Source of the DNA: Vibrio toranzoniae
Lineage (GTDB): Bacteria > Pseudomonadota > Gammaproteobacteria > Enterobacterales > Vibrionaceae
Assembly (NCBI RefSeq): GCF_024347655.1
Contig: NZ_AP025514.1
Coordinates: forward strand, 2,294,001-2,358,000
Direction of reading: 5' to 3'
Length of the DNA stretch: 64,000 nucleotides
The position numbers and the translations under genes are program-made. The notes beneath the pieces were generated by a model. The model had not been told where the DNA came from, did no database searches, and saw nothing but the letters and a program-made list of their open reading frames with translations. Below are positions 36,975 through 47,722 of this stretch, one piece after another (position 1 is the first letter of the stretch; every line of letters begins with the position of its first letter).

Positions 36975-38174
36975 ATGCCTATTTATATCCAAGACTGTGG
37001 TTTCCACTCAGCGTTAGGCTCAAGTATTGCTGACATTCATGGCTGCCTCAAAGACGAACGTGAATCAAACATGGTTGAAGTGAGCGATATGCTGAACGAC
37101 GGCAAGCACACTGTCGTTGGCAAAATCGCAAGTGAGCTACCAGACATACCACCAGCTCAAGCGCAATATACCACTCGCAACAATCAGCTGGCACTGTCGG
37201 CTCTTAATCAAATTGAAGACTCTATCGAGCAGGCAAAGTCACAATTTGGCGCAGATAGAATTGCAGTGGTTATCGGCACCAGCACTTCGGGGATTTCGGA
37301 CGGTGAGGCAGCATTCAAACATAAACTGGCACACGGTGAATTTCCTGAGCATTACCACTACTCGAAACAAGAGTTAGGCAATACCTCTGAATTTGTTAGC
37401 CAACATTGTGCATTAACAGGACCAAGCTATGTGATATCTACCGCCTGCTCATCAAGTGGCCGTGTATTTCTCACTGCCCAACGTTTGCTAGATTCAGGCA
37501 TGGCTGATGCTGTGTTAGTGGGTGGTGTGGATACACTGTGTAGGCTGACGCTCAATGGTTTTCATGGTCTTGAAGCCCTTTCGACCACACATTGTCAGCC
37601 ATTTAGTGCCACTAGAGATGGCATCAACATAGGTGAAGCAGCGGCGTTTATGTTGCTCAGCAAAGCAAAACTGAATGCTACCAATACAACCCCAAACACA
37701 TCAAGCATTGCTCTATTAGGCTGTGGGGATAGCTCTGATGCACACCATATTTCAGCACCTCACCCTGAAGGGAATGGCGCTGAGCAAGCCATTAGAAAAG
37801 CGTTAAATTCTGCTAACTTACAAGCAGAAGACATCGGTTACATTAATGCTCACGGCACTGCGACACCACTTAATGATTCAATGGAAAGCAAAGCCATTCA
37901 TCGTATTTTTGCAAACAAGGTTCCCGTTAGCTCAACCAAGCCGCTCACCGGGCATACTCTAGGAGCGGCAAGTGCGATTGAGGCTGCAATTGCATGGCAT
38001 ATTTTGAAATATGACTTACCGCTTCCCTTACAAAAATGTCAGGATAAAGCTGAAGATATTGAGATTGATTTGGTAAACTGTTCGCAGAAACTTAAAGTAA
38101 AGAACATCTTAAGCAACTCGTTTGCTTTTGGTGGCAACAACATTAGCCTGATTTTTGGTGTAGTAAATGACTGA
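36975..38174 (+). CDS. apeO: ApeO, beta-ketoacyl-ACP synthase
   Basis: A FabF-like ketosynthase of 399 residues with the Cys-His-His triad in ISTACSSSGRVFLTAQRLLD, NAHGTATPLNDSMESKA and KPLTGHTLGAASAIEA. It catalyses decarboxylative chain elongation, probably as a heterodimer with ApeC. It is 6 bp downstream of apeN and overlaps apeP by 8 bp. Confidence 0.9.
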   Translation: MPIYIQDCGFHSALGSSIADIHGCLKDERESNMVEVSDMLNDGKHTVVGKIASELPDIPPAQAQYTTRNNQLALSALNQIEDSIEQAKSQFGADRIAVVIGTSTSGISDGEAAFKHKLAHGEFPEHYHYSKQELGNTSEFVSQHCALTGPSYVISTACSSSGRVFLTAQRLLDSGMADAVLVGGVDTLCRLTLNGFHGLEALSTTHCQPFSATRDGINIGEAAAFMLLSKAKLNATNTTPNTSSIALLGCGDSSDAHHISAPHPEGNGAEQAIRKALNSANLQAEDIGYINAHGTATPLNDSMESKAIHRIFANKVPVSSTKPLTGHTLGAASAIEAAIAWHILKYDLPLPLQKCQDKAEDIEIDLVNCSQKLKVKNILSNSFAFGGNNISLIFGVVND

Positions 38175-38631
38175 ACTCCCTTCTATAGAGCAACTTCTCC
38201 CACACGATGATCCGATGATTTTAATCGATCGTGCGATTAGCATAGAGGCGTTGTCGATCCACTGTCAGGTCGATATTGATGACCATAATCTGTTCTTTGA
38301 CGCCGAATCTCAAACGGTACCAGCTTATGTTGGCATCGAATTTATGGCGCAGTCTGTCGCGGCATGGTCTGGATATCACGCACTTAAAAACGGTACCACT
38401 CCTCCAATCGGATTCTTACTCGGCTCTCGTCGTTATAAATCACTGTGTGATGAGTTTATTCAAGGTCAGACCCTTGATATCTACGCTGAACAGCTTATGG
38501 AAGACAGCGGTATGGCCGTGTTTACCGCCAGAGTCGAAGACCAAGGCGAGTTAGTGGCTCAATGCCAACTCAACGTCTACGTGCCAACCGAACAAAAATT
38601 ACAAGAAATGAAAACTAGGAGCCCATCATGA
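38167..38631 (+). CDS. apeP: ApeP, 3-hydroxyacyl-ACP dehydratase-like protein
   Basis: A 154-residue hotdog protein starting MTELPSIEQLLPHDDPMILI, with YVGIEFMAQSVAAWSGYHAL, the helix typical of FabA/FabZ-like dehydratases. In characterised systems ApeI and ApeP both take part in dehydration. It overlaps apeO and apeQ. Confidence 0.87.
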   Translation: MTELPSIEQLLPHDDPMILIDRAISIEALSIHCQVDIDDHNLFFDAESQTVPAYVGIEFMAQSVAAWSGYHALKNGTTPPIGFLLGSRRYKSLCDEFIQGQTLDIYAEQLMEDSGMAVFTARVEDQGELVAQCQLNVYVPTEQKLQEMKTRSPS

Positions 38632-39353
38632 CCCGTCAGGTTTTAGTCACCGGAGCCAGCAAAGGCATTGGTAAAGCGATCGCTATTCAACTCGCGAAAG
38701 ACGGATTTGAAATCGCCGTTCATTTCATGGGTGACAAGCAAGGTGCTGAAGACACATTAAAGTCGATTACCGAATTGGGTGGCGCTGGACGTCTTATCCA
38801 ATTTGATATCAGCAACCGCAGCGAGTGTCGCGAAAAACTTGAGTCTGATATTGCCGAGCATGGCGCTTACTATGGTGTTGTAAATAATGCCGGAATTACT
38901 CGTGATACAGCATTCCCAGCCATGACGGAAGAAGAGTGGGATGGCGTTATCCATACCAACCTCGACAGCTTCTACAACGTACTTCACCCGTGCGTGATGC
39001 CAATGGTTCAAAAACGCAAAGGCGGTCGAATCGTTACTCTGGCGTCGGTATCCGGCATCATGGGTAATCGCGGTCAAACCAACTATGCCGCAGCAAAAGC
39101 GGGCGTGATTGGCGCGACTAAGTCTCTGGCTTTAGAGCTAGCAAAACGTAAGATCACGGTAAACTGTGTCGCTCCAGGCTTAATTGATACCGGCATGGTT
39201 GATGAGCACGTGAAAGATCACGCGCTTCCTCAAGTACCACTGCGCCGTATGGGTGAACCAGAAGAAGTGGCAGGCCTAGTCAGTTACCTAATGTCAGATA
39301 TTGCGGGCTATGTTACTCGCCAAGTGATTTCAGTGAATGGAGGCTTAGTATGA
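38628..39353 (+). CDS. apeQ: ApeQ, 3-oxoacyl-ACP reductase (FabG-like)
   Basis: A 241-residue short-chain dehydrogenase with the NADPH motif VTGASKGIGKAIAIQLAKDG, VNNAGITRDT, the catalytic Tyr and Lys in NYAAAKAGVIGATKS, and the FabG ending YVTRQVISVNGGLV. It reduces the 3-keto group after each elongation. 4-bp overlaps on both sides place it firmly in the operon. Confidence 0.92.
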   Translation: MTRQVLVTGASKGIGKAIAIQLAKDGFEIAVHFMGDKQGAEDTLKSITELGGAGRLIQFDISNRSECREKLESDIAEHGAYYGVVNNAGITRDTAFPAMTEEEWDGVIHTNLDSFYNVLHPCVMPMVQKRKGGRIVTLASVSGIMGNRGQTNYAAAKAGVIGATKSLALELAKRKITVNCVAPGLIDTGMVDEHVKDHALPQVPLRRMGEPEEVAGLVSYLMSDIAGYVTRQVISVNGGLV

Positions 39354-40579
39354 CCCGCCGCGTTGTTGTAACAGGCATGTCTGGTGTTACTGCCTTTGGT
39401 AATGATTGGCAGCACATCGAACCAAAATTGAAAGCGTGTAAAAATGCGACTCAATATATGCCAAGCTTCGAGCAGTATGATGGCCTCAACACTAAACTCG
39501 CCGCGCCTATTGATGACTTCCAACTTCCTAAACACTATAAACGTAAGCAAGTACGTGGCATGGGTCGTGTATCTCGCCTAGCCACCGTTGCGTCAGAAAA
39601 TGCACTAGAGCAAGCAGGGCTGATTGGTCACGACATCTTAACCAATGGCGAAACAGGTATTGCTTACGGTTCTTCCACTGGCAGTACTGATGCCGTTGGC
39701 GCGTTCGGTGTGATGCTGAATGAGAAATCGACACGAGCAATCACAGCAACCACCTATGTTCAAATGATGCCACACACCGCTGCGGTAAACGTAGGACTGT
39801 TCTTTGGCCTACGCGGCCGCGTGATTCCCACCAGCAGTGCCTGTACTTCAGGAAGCCAAGCAATTGGTTACGCCTATGAAGCAATCAAACACGGCTACCA
39901 AACCGTGATGGTTGCTGGTGGCGGTGAAGAGCTATGCCCAACTGAGTCTGCCGTTTTCGATACCCTTTTTGCTACCAGTCTAAAAAACGACACGCCAGAA
40001 AAATCCCCTAGCCCTTACGACAGCGAGCGTGATGGCTTAGTTATTGGTGAAGGTGCCGGCACGCTTGTTCTTGAAGAGTATGAACATGCCGTTGATCGTG
40101 GCGCAAAGATCTACGCTGAGATCATCGGTTTTGCCAGCAACTGCGATGCCGCTCATGTGACCCAACCTCAGATGGAAACCATGCAAATCTGTATGGAAAA
40201 TGCACTGAAAGATGCGCAGCTTCCGGCAGAAAAAATCGGTTATGTTTCTGCGCACGGCACTGCGACTGAGAAAGGTGATATTGCAGAAAGTAATGCCACC
40301 GCGAACATTTTTGGCGAAGTGCCAATCAGCTCATTGAAAAGCTACTTTGGTCATACGCTTGGTGCGTGTGGGGCGATTGAAGCTTGGTTAAGCCTAGAAA
40401 TGATGCATTCAGGTTGGTTCAACCCTACCTTAAACCTTGAGAATATCGACGAACGCTGCGGTAAGCTTGATTACATCACAGGTTCAGGTCGTGAATTGGA
40501 TGTTGAATATCTGATGAGTAACAACTTTGCTTTTGGCGGAATCAACACTTCGATCATCTTCAAGAGAATTTGGGCTTAG
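39350..40579 (+). CDS. apeR: ApeR, beta-ketoacyl-ACP synthase
   Basis: A second complete ketosynthase, 409 residues, with active-site Cys in TSSACTSGSQAIGYAYEA and histidines in SAHGTATEKGD and SYFGHTLGACGAIEAW. It is proposed to perform initiation or early elongation in APE synthesis. It is the last gene of the operon, with a terminator 24 bp downstream. Confidence 0.92.
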   Translation: MTRRVVVTGMSGVTAFGNDWQHIEPKLKACKNATQYMPSFEQYDGLNTKLAAPIDDFQLPKHYKRKQVRGMGRVSRLATVASENALEQAGLIGHDILTNGETGIAYGSSTGSTDAVGAFGVMLNEKSTRAITATTYVQMMPHTAAVNVGLFFGLRGRVIPTSSACTSGSQAIGYAYEAIKHGYQTVMVAGGGEELCPTESAVFDTLFATSLKNDTPEKSPSPYDSERDGLVIGEGAGTLVLEEYEHAVDRGAKIYAEIIGFASNCDAAHVTQPQMETMQICMENALKDAQLPAEKIGYVSAHGTATEKGDIAESNATANIFGEVPISSLKSYFGHTLGACGAIEAWLSLEMMHSGWFNPTLNLENIDERCGKLDYITGSGRELDVEYLMSNNFAFGGINTSIIFKRIWA

Positions 40580-40602
40580 CTAGATAAAACTCCAAACAAA
40601 TA

Positions 40603-40635
40603 AAAAGGGTCAGTAACCAAGTTACTGACCCTTTT
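40603..40635. terminator. Bidirectional terminator between apeR and gltX
   Basis: A perfect 15-bp inverted repeat (AAAAGGGTCAGTAAC and its complement) with a 3-nt loop. Flanking A and T runs make it usable for both converging genes. Confidence 0.92.
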
Positions 40636-40659
40636 CTAATCTAGCAAACGCTTATTAAA

Positions 40660-42087
40660 TTATGCGTTAGCTTCACGCTCAGCGATGAACTCAAGAGCCA
40701 TCTTGATGCGAGCGATTACGCGCTCTTTACCAACAAGCTCCATCACTGCATCAACAGAAGGAGACTGACCGCCGCCTGTTACTGCTACGCGAAGTGGCAT
40801 ACCGATTTTACCCATGCCGATCTCTAGCTCTTCACATACAGCAGCAATCACACCGTCTTTGATGTTTGCTGTAGTGAAATCTTCAAGAGCTTCAACCTTA
40901 GCAAGAGCAAGCTCTAGTGGACCTTTAGCAACACCACGTAGGTGCTTCTTAGCTGCGCCAGCTTCAAACTCAGAGAAATCTTCGTAGAAGTAACGAGATT
41001 GCTCAGCAAGTTCGATAAGTGTGTTACAACGCTCGCCAACTAGCTTGATCACTTCAGTGATCGCTGGGCCGTTTGTTGTATCGATCTTCTGTGCGTCTAG
41101 GTGCCATTGCAGGTATTTTGCAACGTACTCAGGCTCAGAAGTCTTAATGTAGTGGTTGTTCAACCAAAGTAGCTTGTCAGTGTTGAATGCAGATGCAGAC
41201 TTGCTGATTGCTTTTAGGCTGAAGAACTCAATCATCTCTTCTTGAGAGAAGATCTCTTGGTCACCGTGAGACCAACCTAAACGAACTAGGTAGTTGTTCA
41301 GCGCATTTGGTAGGTAACCTTCGTCGCGGTATTGCATTACAGATACAGCACCGTGACGCTTAGAAAGTTTCGCACCGTCATCACCTAGAATCATTGCACA
41401 GTGAGCGAACGTTGGAACTGGCGCGCCTAGTGCTTCATAGATGTTGATTTGACGAGGTGTGTTGTTGATGTGGTCTTCACCACGAACAACGTGTGTAATC
41501 CCCATATCCCAGTCATCCACTACCACGACGAAGTTATAAGTAGGAGCGCCGTCTGTACGACGAATGATTAGGTCATCAAGTTGGCTGTTAGCGATTTCAA
41601 TGCGACCACGGATTTGATCATCAAATACGACGCTACCCTCTTTAGGATTACGGAAACGGATAACGCACGCATCGCCTTCTTTTGCTGCTTCGTTTGCTGC
41701 AACAATTTTAGGGTGGTTCGCATCGTAACGAGCCATTTCTTTGTTTTCTTCTTGCTCTGCACGAATTTCGTCTAGTGTCTCTTTAGATGCATAACATTTG
41801 AATGCTTTGTCTTCAGCAAGTAGCTTATCAACCATTTCGTTATAACGGTCAAAACGCTTAGATTGGTAGTAAGGACCTTCATCCCATTCCATACCCATCC
41901 ATTGCATGCCTTCTAGAATTGCATCAACCGCTTCTTGAGAGTTACGCTCAAGGTCTGTGTCTTCGATACGTAGAACGAATTCACCGCCTTGGTTTTTAGC
42001 GAATAGCCAAGAGTAAAGTGCAGTACGTGCACCACCAACGTGAAGATAGCCAGTTGGGCTAGGAGCAAAACGAGTTTTAACCGTCAT
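40660..42087 (-). CDS. gltX: Glutamyl-tRNA synthetase
   Basis: GltX charges tRNA-Glu with glutamate. The 475-residue class I synthetase has the HIGH-type motif in [20 protein letters not shown] and the KMSKS-type motif in [16 protein letters not shown]. Its length is normal for bacterial GltX. It is a single housekeeping gene flanked by the APE cluster and a copper operon. Confidence 0.97.
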   Translation of the reverse strand: MTVKTRFAPSPTGYLHVGGARTALYSWLFAKNQGGEFVLRIEDTDLERNSQEAVDAILEGMQWMGMEWDEGPYYQSKRFDRYNEMVDKLLAEDKAFKCYASKETLDEIRAEQEENKEMARYDANHPKIVAANEAAKEGDACVIRFRNPKEGSVVFDDQIRGRIEIANSQLDDLIIRRTDGAPTYNFVVVVDDWDMGITHVVRGEDHINNTPRQINIYEALGAPVPTFAHCAMILGDDGAKLSKRHGAVSVMQYRDEGYLPNALNNYLVRLGWSHGDQEIFSQEEMIEFFSLKAISKSASAFNTDKLLWLNNHYIKTSEPEYVAKYLQWHLDAQKIDTTNGPAITEVIKLVGERCNTLIELAEQSRYFYEDFSEFEAGAAKKHLRGVAKGPLELALAKVEALEDFTTANIKDGVIAAVCEELEIGMGKIGMPLRVAVTGGGQSPSVDAVMELVGKERVIARIKMALEFIAEREANA

Positions 42088-42388
42088 TTAAATACCTTGA
42101 TTATGTAGGTGATTCTTTTAGTGGCGCCAATTACAAAGCCTGTAATGGCCAAATATCACTAAATTTTGGGCGCTATTTTATCACCACCGCTTAAATCTAC
42201 AATCAGTAGTGAATGATTAATGTGCTGTTGTTGTACGAAAGCGATTATAGAAAGCCGAATTCTGCCTTCAAAGTAGCAAAACTATTGTCTTAACCAGTAG
42301 ATTATAGCTACGGATCCTTTATTCCCCTCTCCCATTCCAAAATTGAATCCACCAGCTAATGCACCACTAAGATCAAATTCTTGAATTT
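42088..42388. other. Intergenic region between gltX and copA
   Basis: About 300 bp holding the gltX promoter on one side and leading into the copA promoter on the other. I see no coding region or RNA gene here. Confidence 0.5.
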
Positions 42389-42392
42389 ATGT

Positions 42393-42423
42393 TTGACCTT
42401 ACCCTTACGGGAAGGTTTATGTT
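42393..42423 (+). promoter_or_regulatory. CueR-type promoter/operator of copA
   Basis: TTGACC and TATGTT are separated by 19 bp, the long spacer typical of MerR-family promoters. The spacer contains a dyad, ACCTTACCC against GGGAAGGT, very close to the E. coli copA CueR box. The predicted start is near 42430. No cueR gene is in the window. Confidence 0.85.
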
Positions 42424-42451
42424 AGGCGTAGATGAGAATTGGAGTATCGAT

Positions 42452-45190
42452 ATGAACCACTACACAACCGCGCTCAACGGCTTAAATTGCATGGGTTGTG
42501 CGAAGAAAGTTCGCACACTGTTTGGCGTTCTCGACAATACGACGATCAATGATATATCGCCGTCATACATCGATATTTCGACTCCTTCTAGTTACATTCA
42601 ACTCAACGAACAACTTGCGACGCTTGGTTATAGCATGGGCAATGAACTGCACCTTTCGCTATCTGGCCTTAGCTGCGGTAAGTGCGTGAACAAACTGACT
42701 CAAGCGCTTGAACACACTGAGCAAGCCTCAAACCTAGAAGTCAGCAAGCATGAATTGTCGTTAGTTACTCTGCTTTCTGAATCCGAGGTTATTGCGCTGA
42801 TCGAAAACGTGGGTTATCACGCGACTCCCTACTCTGAAGCTAATGAGCTTTTATCGACTTCAGGCTCAGAAGAAGATACAAAACCAACGCCTGCAGAGTC
42901 GACGCCAACTGAACCCGTTACGAGTCAATATACTTATCACCTTGTTCTTGAGGGGATGACGTGTGCGAGTTGTGTTTCTTCAGTCGAAAAAGCGCTAAAA
43001 AAGAATGAGTTCGTCGACCAAGCTCAAATCAACCTCGCCGAGCAAACGGTTTTAGTTTTCACCTCTAAGACACGTGACATCATCGAAAATGATCTAATAG
43101 CGTCCGTTAAAGCCGCAGGTTATGGCGCCGAATTTGTTGATGATGCGGCAACACAACAACAAAAACAGCAAGAGCAACAACTTCGCACTCAACGATCCTT
43201 CCTTAGAAACTCAGTCAGCGCGCTGGTTATCGGTGCTCCGCTGATGGCGTGGGGTCTGTTTGGTGGCAGCATGACCATTGCCACTTTTAACGATCAACTG
43301 GCTTGGGGATTAGTCGGTGTGCTCTGTTTGGTACTGCTAGCCACTTCAGGTCGCAGCTTCTTCACCAATGCTTGGCAATCTCTGATGCATAAACGTGCAA
43401 CCATGGATACGTTAGTTGCTTTAGGTACTGGCGCCGCATGGTTCTACTCAATGTTAGTTGTGCTTATTCCATCGTGGTTTCCTGAAGCCTCTCGTCATGT
43501 CTATTTTGAAGCCAGCGCCATGATTGTTGGCCTTATATCTTTGGGTCACTACATCGAAGCCAAAGCCAAAGCTCGCACTACAAAATCGCTACAAGCACTG
43601 ATTAATTTACAGCCTCAAAAAGCGGTGGTCATTGTCGATGGCAAAGAACAAACCATTGCCGTAGAAGCTATTCAGGTCGGCATGCAAGTACGAGTAAAAC
43701 CCGGTGAAAAAGTGCCTGTTGACGGTGTTGTGGTATCTGGTGAGTCTTACATCGATGAATCGATGTTGACTGGTGAACCGCTTCCCAACGTTAAATCGGT
43801 GAGTGATGGCGTTTCTGCAGGCACCATTAATGGTGATGGCAGCTTGATCATTGAAGCGACAGGTATTGGCTCAAGCACCATGTTGGCTCGCATCATCCAG
43901 ATGGTTCGCCAAGCACAAAGCAGCAAACCTGCGATTGCGAAACTAGCCGACTCTATTTCTGCCGTGTTCGTACCCGTTGTAGTCGCGATCGCAGCGGTTG
44001 CCGCCCTAATTTGGTTTTTTGTTGGCCCACAACCAAGTGCCAGTTACATGCTTGTGATATCGACGACCGTGCTTATCATCGCTTGTCCGTGTGCCTTAGG
44101 CCTAGCGACTCCGCTCTCTATTACTGTCGGCGTAGGTAAAGCCGCTGAATTTGGCGTTCTGATCAAAGACGCTGATGTGTTGCAATCAGCCAGCAAAATC
44201 GATGCTGTCGTGTTTGATAAAACAGGTACGTTAACCCAAGGCAAACCAAGCGTTCAGCAGGCGTTTTATCACAACCTATCAGAACAAGAGTTGCTGGCTT
44301 ACGCCTATTCCGTTGAAGTCGGTTCAGAACACCCGCTTGCCAAAGCCGTTTGCCAATATGCCGAGAACTTGCAAGTGTCAGCACTCCCACACAGCGACTT
44401 CGAAAACCACCGAGGCCTTGGAGTACAAGCCAACATTAACGGCAAACACGTTCAAGTCGGCTCGCTTAAATATCTAGCCCAACTCAATGTTGACACTGAA
44501 ATTGGCGCAGACTTTATCGAGCTTTGTCGTACACAAGCGTGGACGCCAATCTTCGTAGTCATTGATCAAAAACTGGAAGGCATCTTAGGCATTTCAGACG
44601 CATTAAAAATGGATAGCAAACAGGCTATAGCTCAACTGAAATCTGCCGGAATTCACACCGTGCTATTAACGGGCGACAACGATTCAGTTGCTCAAGCGAT
44701 TGGTAAAAACGTCGGTATCGACGAAGTGATTTCAGAAGTGCTTCCAGAGCAGAAAGCTCAACACATTGTTCAACTGCAACAGCAATATAAGAGTGTTGCC
44801 ATGGTCGGAGATGGCATTAACGATGCACCAGCACTTGCTCAGGCGGATATAGGCATCGCAATGGGTAGCGGCAGTGACGTGGCAATCGAAAGTGCGCAAA
44901 TGACACTCCTCAACTCATCGCCACTCTCTGTGAGCAATGCTATCGAGCTGTCTCAAGCGACCGTGAGAAACATGAAGCAAAATCTGTTTGGCGCCTTCAT
45001 CTATAACTCACTTGGTATTCCTATCGCGGCCGGTGTGCTCTACCCATTTTTCGGATTTCTACTAAGCCCAGTCGTTGCAGGCGCAGCGATGGCAATGTCG
45101 TCAATTACGGTAGTGAGCAATGCCAACAGGCTGAGATTGTTCAAACCCACACATTCTAATATCAACAAAAAACCAGATTCACGAGGTTAA
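42452..45190 (+). CDS. copA: Copper-exporting P1B-type ATPase CopA
   Basis: CopA pumps Cu(I) out of the cytoplasm using ATP. The 912-residue protein has three N-terminal heavy-metal domains with CxxC at 13-16 (CMGC), 75-78 (CGKC) and 171-174 (CASC). The ATPase core follows with the membrane CPC ([14 protein letters not shown]), [17 protein letters not shown] and [14 protein letters not shown] 42452 is chosen, with GGAG upstream, because the longer frame from 42389 runs through the CueR-type promoter. Copper induction via CueR is therefore expected. Confidence 0.94.
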   Translation: MNHYTTALNGLNCMGCAKKVRTLFGVLDNTTINDISPSYIDISTPSSYIQLNEQLATLGYSMGNELHLSLSGLSCGKCVNKLTQALEHTEQASNLEVSKHELSLVTLLSESEVIALIENVGYHATPYSEANELLSTSGSEEDTKPTPAESTPTEPVTSQYTYHLVLEGMTCASCVSSVEKALKKNEFVDQAQINLAEQTVLVFTSKTRDIIENDLIASVKAAGYGAEFVDDAATQQQKQQEQQLRTQRSFLRNSVSALVIGAPLMAWGLFGGSMTIATFNDQLAWGLVGVLCLVLLATSGRSFFTNAWQSLMHKRATMDTLVALGTGAAWFYSMLVVLIPSWFPEASRHVYFEASAMIVGLISLGHYIEAKAKARTTKSLQALINLQPQKAVVIVDGKEQTIAVEAIQVGMQVRVKPGEKVPVDGVVVSGESYIDESMLTGEPLPNVKSVSDGVSAGTINGDGSLIIEATGIGSSTMLARIIQMVRQAQSSKPAIAKLADSISAVFVPVVVAIAAVAALIWFFVGPQPSASYMLVISTTVLIIACPCALGLATPLSITVGVGKAAEFGVLIKDADVLQSASKIDAVVFDKTGTLTQGKPSVQQAFYHNLSEQELLAYAYSVEVGSEHPLAKAVCQYAENLQVSALPHSDFENHRGLGVQANINGKHVQVGSLKYLAQLNVDTEIGADFIELCRTQAWTPIFVVIDQKLEGILGISDALKMDSKQAIAQLKSAGIHTVLLTGDNDSVAQAIGKNVGIDEVISEVLPEQKAQHIVQLQQQYKSVAMVGDGINDAPALAQADIGIAMGSGSDVAIESAQMTLLNSSPLSVSNAIELSQATVRNMKQNLFGAFIYNSLGIPIAAGVLYPFFGFLLSPVVAGAAMAMSSITVVSNANRLRLFKPTHSNINKKPDSRG

Positions 45191-45192
45191 CC

Positions 45193-45639
45193 ATGATTCG
45201 TAAATTAATGACTCTTACAGCACTTGCTGCAATGTCAGGACAGGCTTTGGCTACTGATGTTCTAAACCACAAATCTCCATACTGCGGCTGCTGCACAGAA
45301 TGGACAGAGCATATGCGTGATGCCGGGTTCGATGTTACAGAGAAGCTCCACGATGACATGAACCCTATCAAGCATAAGCTAGGTGTAACGCCAGAGTTGG
45401 CTTCTTGCCATACGGCAGAGATCGACGGTTACGTATTTGAAGGGCACATTCCAGCAGAAGACGTGAAAGCCTTTTTAGAAAATCCACCACGCAATGCGAT
45501 TGGCTTGGCAGTTCCAGGCATGCCAATGGGCTCGCCGGGCATGGAGTATGGCGATAAGAAAGACGAGTATTCTGTGTATGCGTTTAACGAGAAAGGTCAG
45601 GTGTTTGAATACCGTCACTACGATGGAAACAGAGAGTAG
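45193..45639 (+). CDS. DUF411 periplasmic copper-binding protein
   Basis: A 148-residue exported protein (signal peptide to about residue 20, SGQALATDV) with CGCC at 31-34 and a later ASCHTAEIDGYVFEGHIPAE block. The DUF411 family is linked to metal resistance and often follows copper exporters. It starts 2 bp after copA, so it is co-transcribed and probably binds or passes on copper in the periplasm. Confidence 0.88.
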   Translation: MIRKLMTLTALAAMSGQALATDVLNHKSPYCGCCTEWTEHMRDAGFDVTEKLHDDMNPIKHKLGVTPELASCHTAEIDGYVFEGHIPAEDVKAFLENPPRNAIGLAVPGMPMGSPGMEYGDKKDEYSVYAFNEKGQVFEYRHYDGNRE

Positions 45640-45827
45640 GTTAACCAAGGTTACGTTATAAAAATAAAGAGTCATCAGCTGTATGGTAATGCGGAGTTAA
45701 CGGATAGGCTAGGACGCTAATCCGTTGCTGTATATTGCACACACCGCATATTCATAAGTATGACTAGATAACTTTTGAGAAGCGTCTATCTAGTGAAATT
45801 TAATCAATTTCAGAGTACTGAGTTTTA

Positions 45828-46595
45828 CTAACTGGCTTTCATGGTTCTTATGAATGGGACACCGTCTTCGTCGTGATGGACTTTCGCTTCAACTTGATAA
45901 ATCTCTTTGACTAACTCTGTCGTTAAGATGTCTTTTGGTGAGCCAACACTAACTAATTCACCCTTTTTTATCACTAATAGGTTATCGGCATATTGAGCTG
46001 CAAGGTTGAGATCATGCAATACCATTATACTCACATAATTTTTCGCGCGAGTTTGGGTAACAAGGTGATTGAGTAATACATGTTGATGATGTAAGTCTAA
46101 AGCACTAACAGGTTCATCTAGCAGCATAATCTGAGGGTTGCGCATAATCGCTTGAGCGAAAAGGATCATTTGGCGTTGACCGCCGCTGAGAGAGCTCACA
46201 TTACGGTTTGCCAAATCCGCCATGCCAATACTGTTGAGTATCTGTAACCCTTCACCAAGAAGCTTGTCATCGATGCGTAAACTTAAGCTATCTAATCGCC
46301 CCATTAGCACGACTTCGATGACACTCAAACTCACTTGTAAACCAATATCTTGAGGCATGTAACCCAACTTGGCGCGCCATGATGATAGAAACTTAGTATC
46401 GAGTTCGTCATCGTAATGAGAAACCGATCCACTTGTCATATTCACATCACCAAAAATGGCCTTAAGTAAGGTGCTTTTACCAGCGCCATTTGGCCCTAAA
46501 ACAGCAGTAACCTGACCAGGCTCCAGCGTAAAGCTAAAGTTATTAGCAAGCGTCAATGTGTCAATTTTAATGTTTACTTTGTTCGCGACTAACAT
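45828..46595 (-). CDS. Iron-siderophore ABC transporter, ATPase subunit
   Basis: A 255-residue FecE/FhuC-type ATPase with Walker A LGPNGAGKSTLLKA, signature SSLSGGQRQMILFAQ, Walker B IMLLDEPVSALDLHHQ and the switch histidine in MVLHDLN. It powers uptake across the inner membrane together with the permease 2 bp upstream. The substrate cannot be named from sequence alone. Confidence 0.93.
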   Translation of the reverse strand: MLVANKVNIKIDTLTLANNFSFTLEPGQVTAVLGPNGAGKSTLLKAIFGDVNMTSGSVSHYDDELDTKFLSSWRAKLGYMPQDIGLQVSLSVIEVVLMGRLDSLSLRIDDKLLGEGLQILNSIGMADLANRNVSSLSGGQRQMILFAQAIMRNPQIMLLDEPVSALDLHHQHVLLNHLVTQTRAKNYVSIMVLHDLNLAAQYADNLLVIKKGELVSVGSPKDILTTELVKEIYQVEAKVHHDEDGVPFIRTMKAS

Positions 46596-46597
46596 GA

Positions 46598-47650
46598 TTA
46601 ACCTCTCTTCGCCAAGATCAGCCAGAAGAAGAACGGCACACCAATGATTGCCGTTACGATACCAATAGGAAACAGTGCGCCCGGAACAATGGTTTTTGAC
46701 AGTACAGATGCGCTAGAAAGCAGGAAAGCTCCAATCAAGAAAGAAAGTGGTAAATAGAATCGCTGATCTTCGCCCACCATAGATTTCGCCATATTTGGTG
46801 CAACAATGCCAACAAAGCCGATGATTCCTACAAAACTAGTCACCGTGGCTGTGATAAGCGCGACAATAAATAAAGTTTTGAAGCGCAAGCGAGTGATGTT
46901 TACGCCCACACTTTTGGCACGCTCTTCACCCAAACGAAGTGCAGTCAGCTTCCATGCATCTTTCAGCAACAACACGCCGCCAATAAGAACAACAGCAGCC
47001 GTAACCGCGACGGTGTTCCAAGTTGCTTTTGTCAGACTACCGAACAACCAGAACAGAATCTGTTGGCTAAGTTCAGGCGAAGAAACAAACTGAACCAGAG
47101 ATAATAGCGATTGAAACAAGAACAAAAGGGCAATACCAGCCAGAATTAGCTGTCCGGAACTAATATGACGAGTAGACGCTAACGAGAATAGAAAGCATGC
47201 AGACAACATACAACATAAAAATGCGCCCAGCGGAACAGCGTAGTAGCTGCTTAACCCGAATGAACCCATATACAACGTGATTGCGGCGCCAAAACCAGCC
47301 GCTGCCGCCATACCTAACGTATAAGGGCTCGCCATTGTATTATTGAGCAAAGTTTGCATCTCTGCTCCTCCCATACCAAGAGCACCACCAACAACAATAG
47401 CCATTATTGCAATTGGCAGTCTTAGTTCGGTCACAATAATTTGTGTAGACGGCTCGACTTGGTATGGCAAACCGATGAACTCGAACAGAGAGTGAAGTAC
47501 TTTCGTCGCATCGAGCAAAGACGGACCTGTCATAATGTCCAGAATAAAGGTGGCCAGAATAAGTACACAGAAAGCACCGATAACCCAAAATCGACGTTTT
47601 TCACTTTTTCTCTGTTGCTGGATGAGCTGTTCTAATACTTCGGATTGCAC
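46598..47650 (-). CDS. Iron-siderophore ABC transporter, FecCD-type permease
   Basis: A 350-residue permease with about nine or ten membrane segments and the FecCD hallmarks LRLPIAIMAIVVGGALGMGG and GFVGIVAPNMAKSMVGEDQR. It forms the inner-membrane channel, probably as a homodimer because only one permease gene is present. It diverges from the binding-protein gene across 183 bp containing Fur-like sites. Confidence 0.93.
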   Translation of the reverse strand: MQSEVLEQLIQQQRKSEKRRFWVIGAFCVLILATFILDIMTGPSLLDATKVLHSLFEFIGLPYQVEPSTQIIVTELRLPIAIMAIVVGGALGMGGAEMQTLLNNTMASPYTLGMAAAAGFGAAITLYMGSFGLSSYYAVPLGAFLCCMLSACFLFSLASTRHISSGQLILAGIALLFLFQSLLSLVQFVSSPELSQQILFWLFGSLTKATWNTVAVTAAVVLIGGVLLLKDAWKLTALRLGEERAKSVGVNITRLRFKTLFIVALITATVTSFVGIIGFVGIVAPNMAKSMVGEDQRFYLPLSFLIGAFLLSSASVLSKTIVPGALFPIGIVTAIIGVPFFFWLILAKRG

Positions 47651-47722
47651 GCCATATTACCTAGTTTGTTTTTGTTTATTGTTGATACACGGCGGGCTAA
47701 GGACTCGCGGTAGGGACGCGAT

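Noticed and set aside
42389..42451. Upstream start of copA at 42389
   Set aside because: The segment contains the -35, CueR-like dyad and -10, so it cannot be translated from that promoter's transcript.
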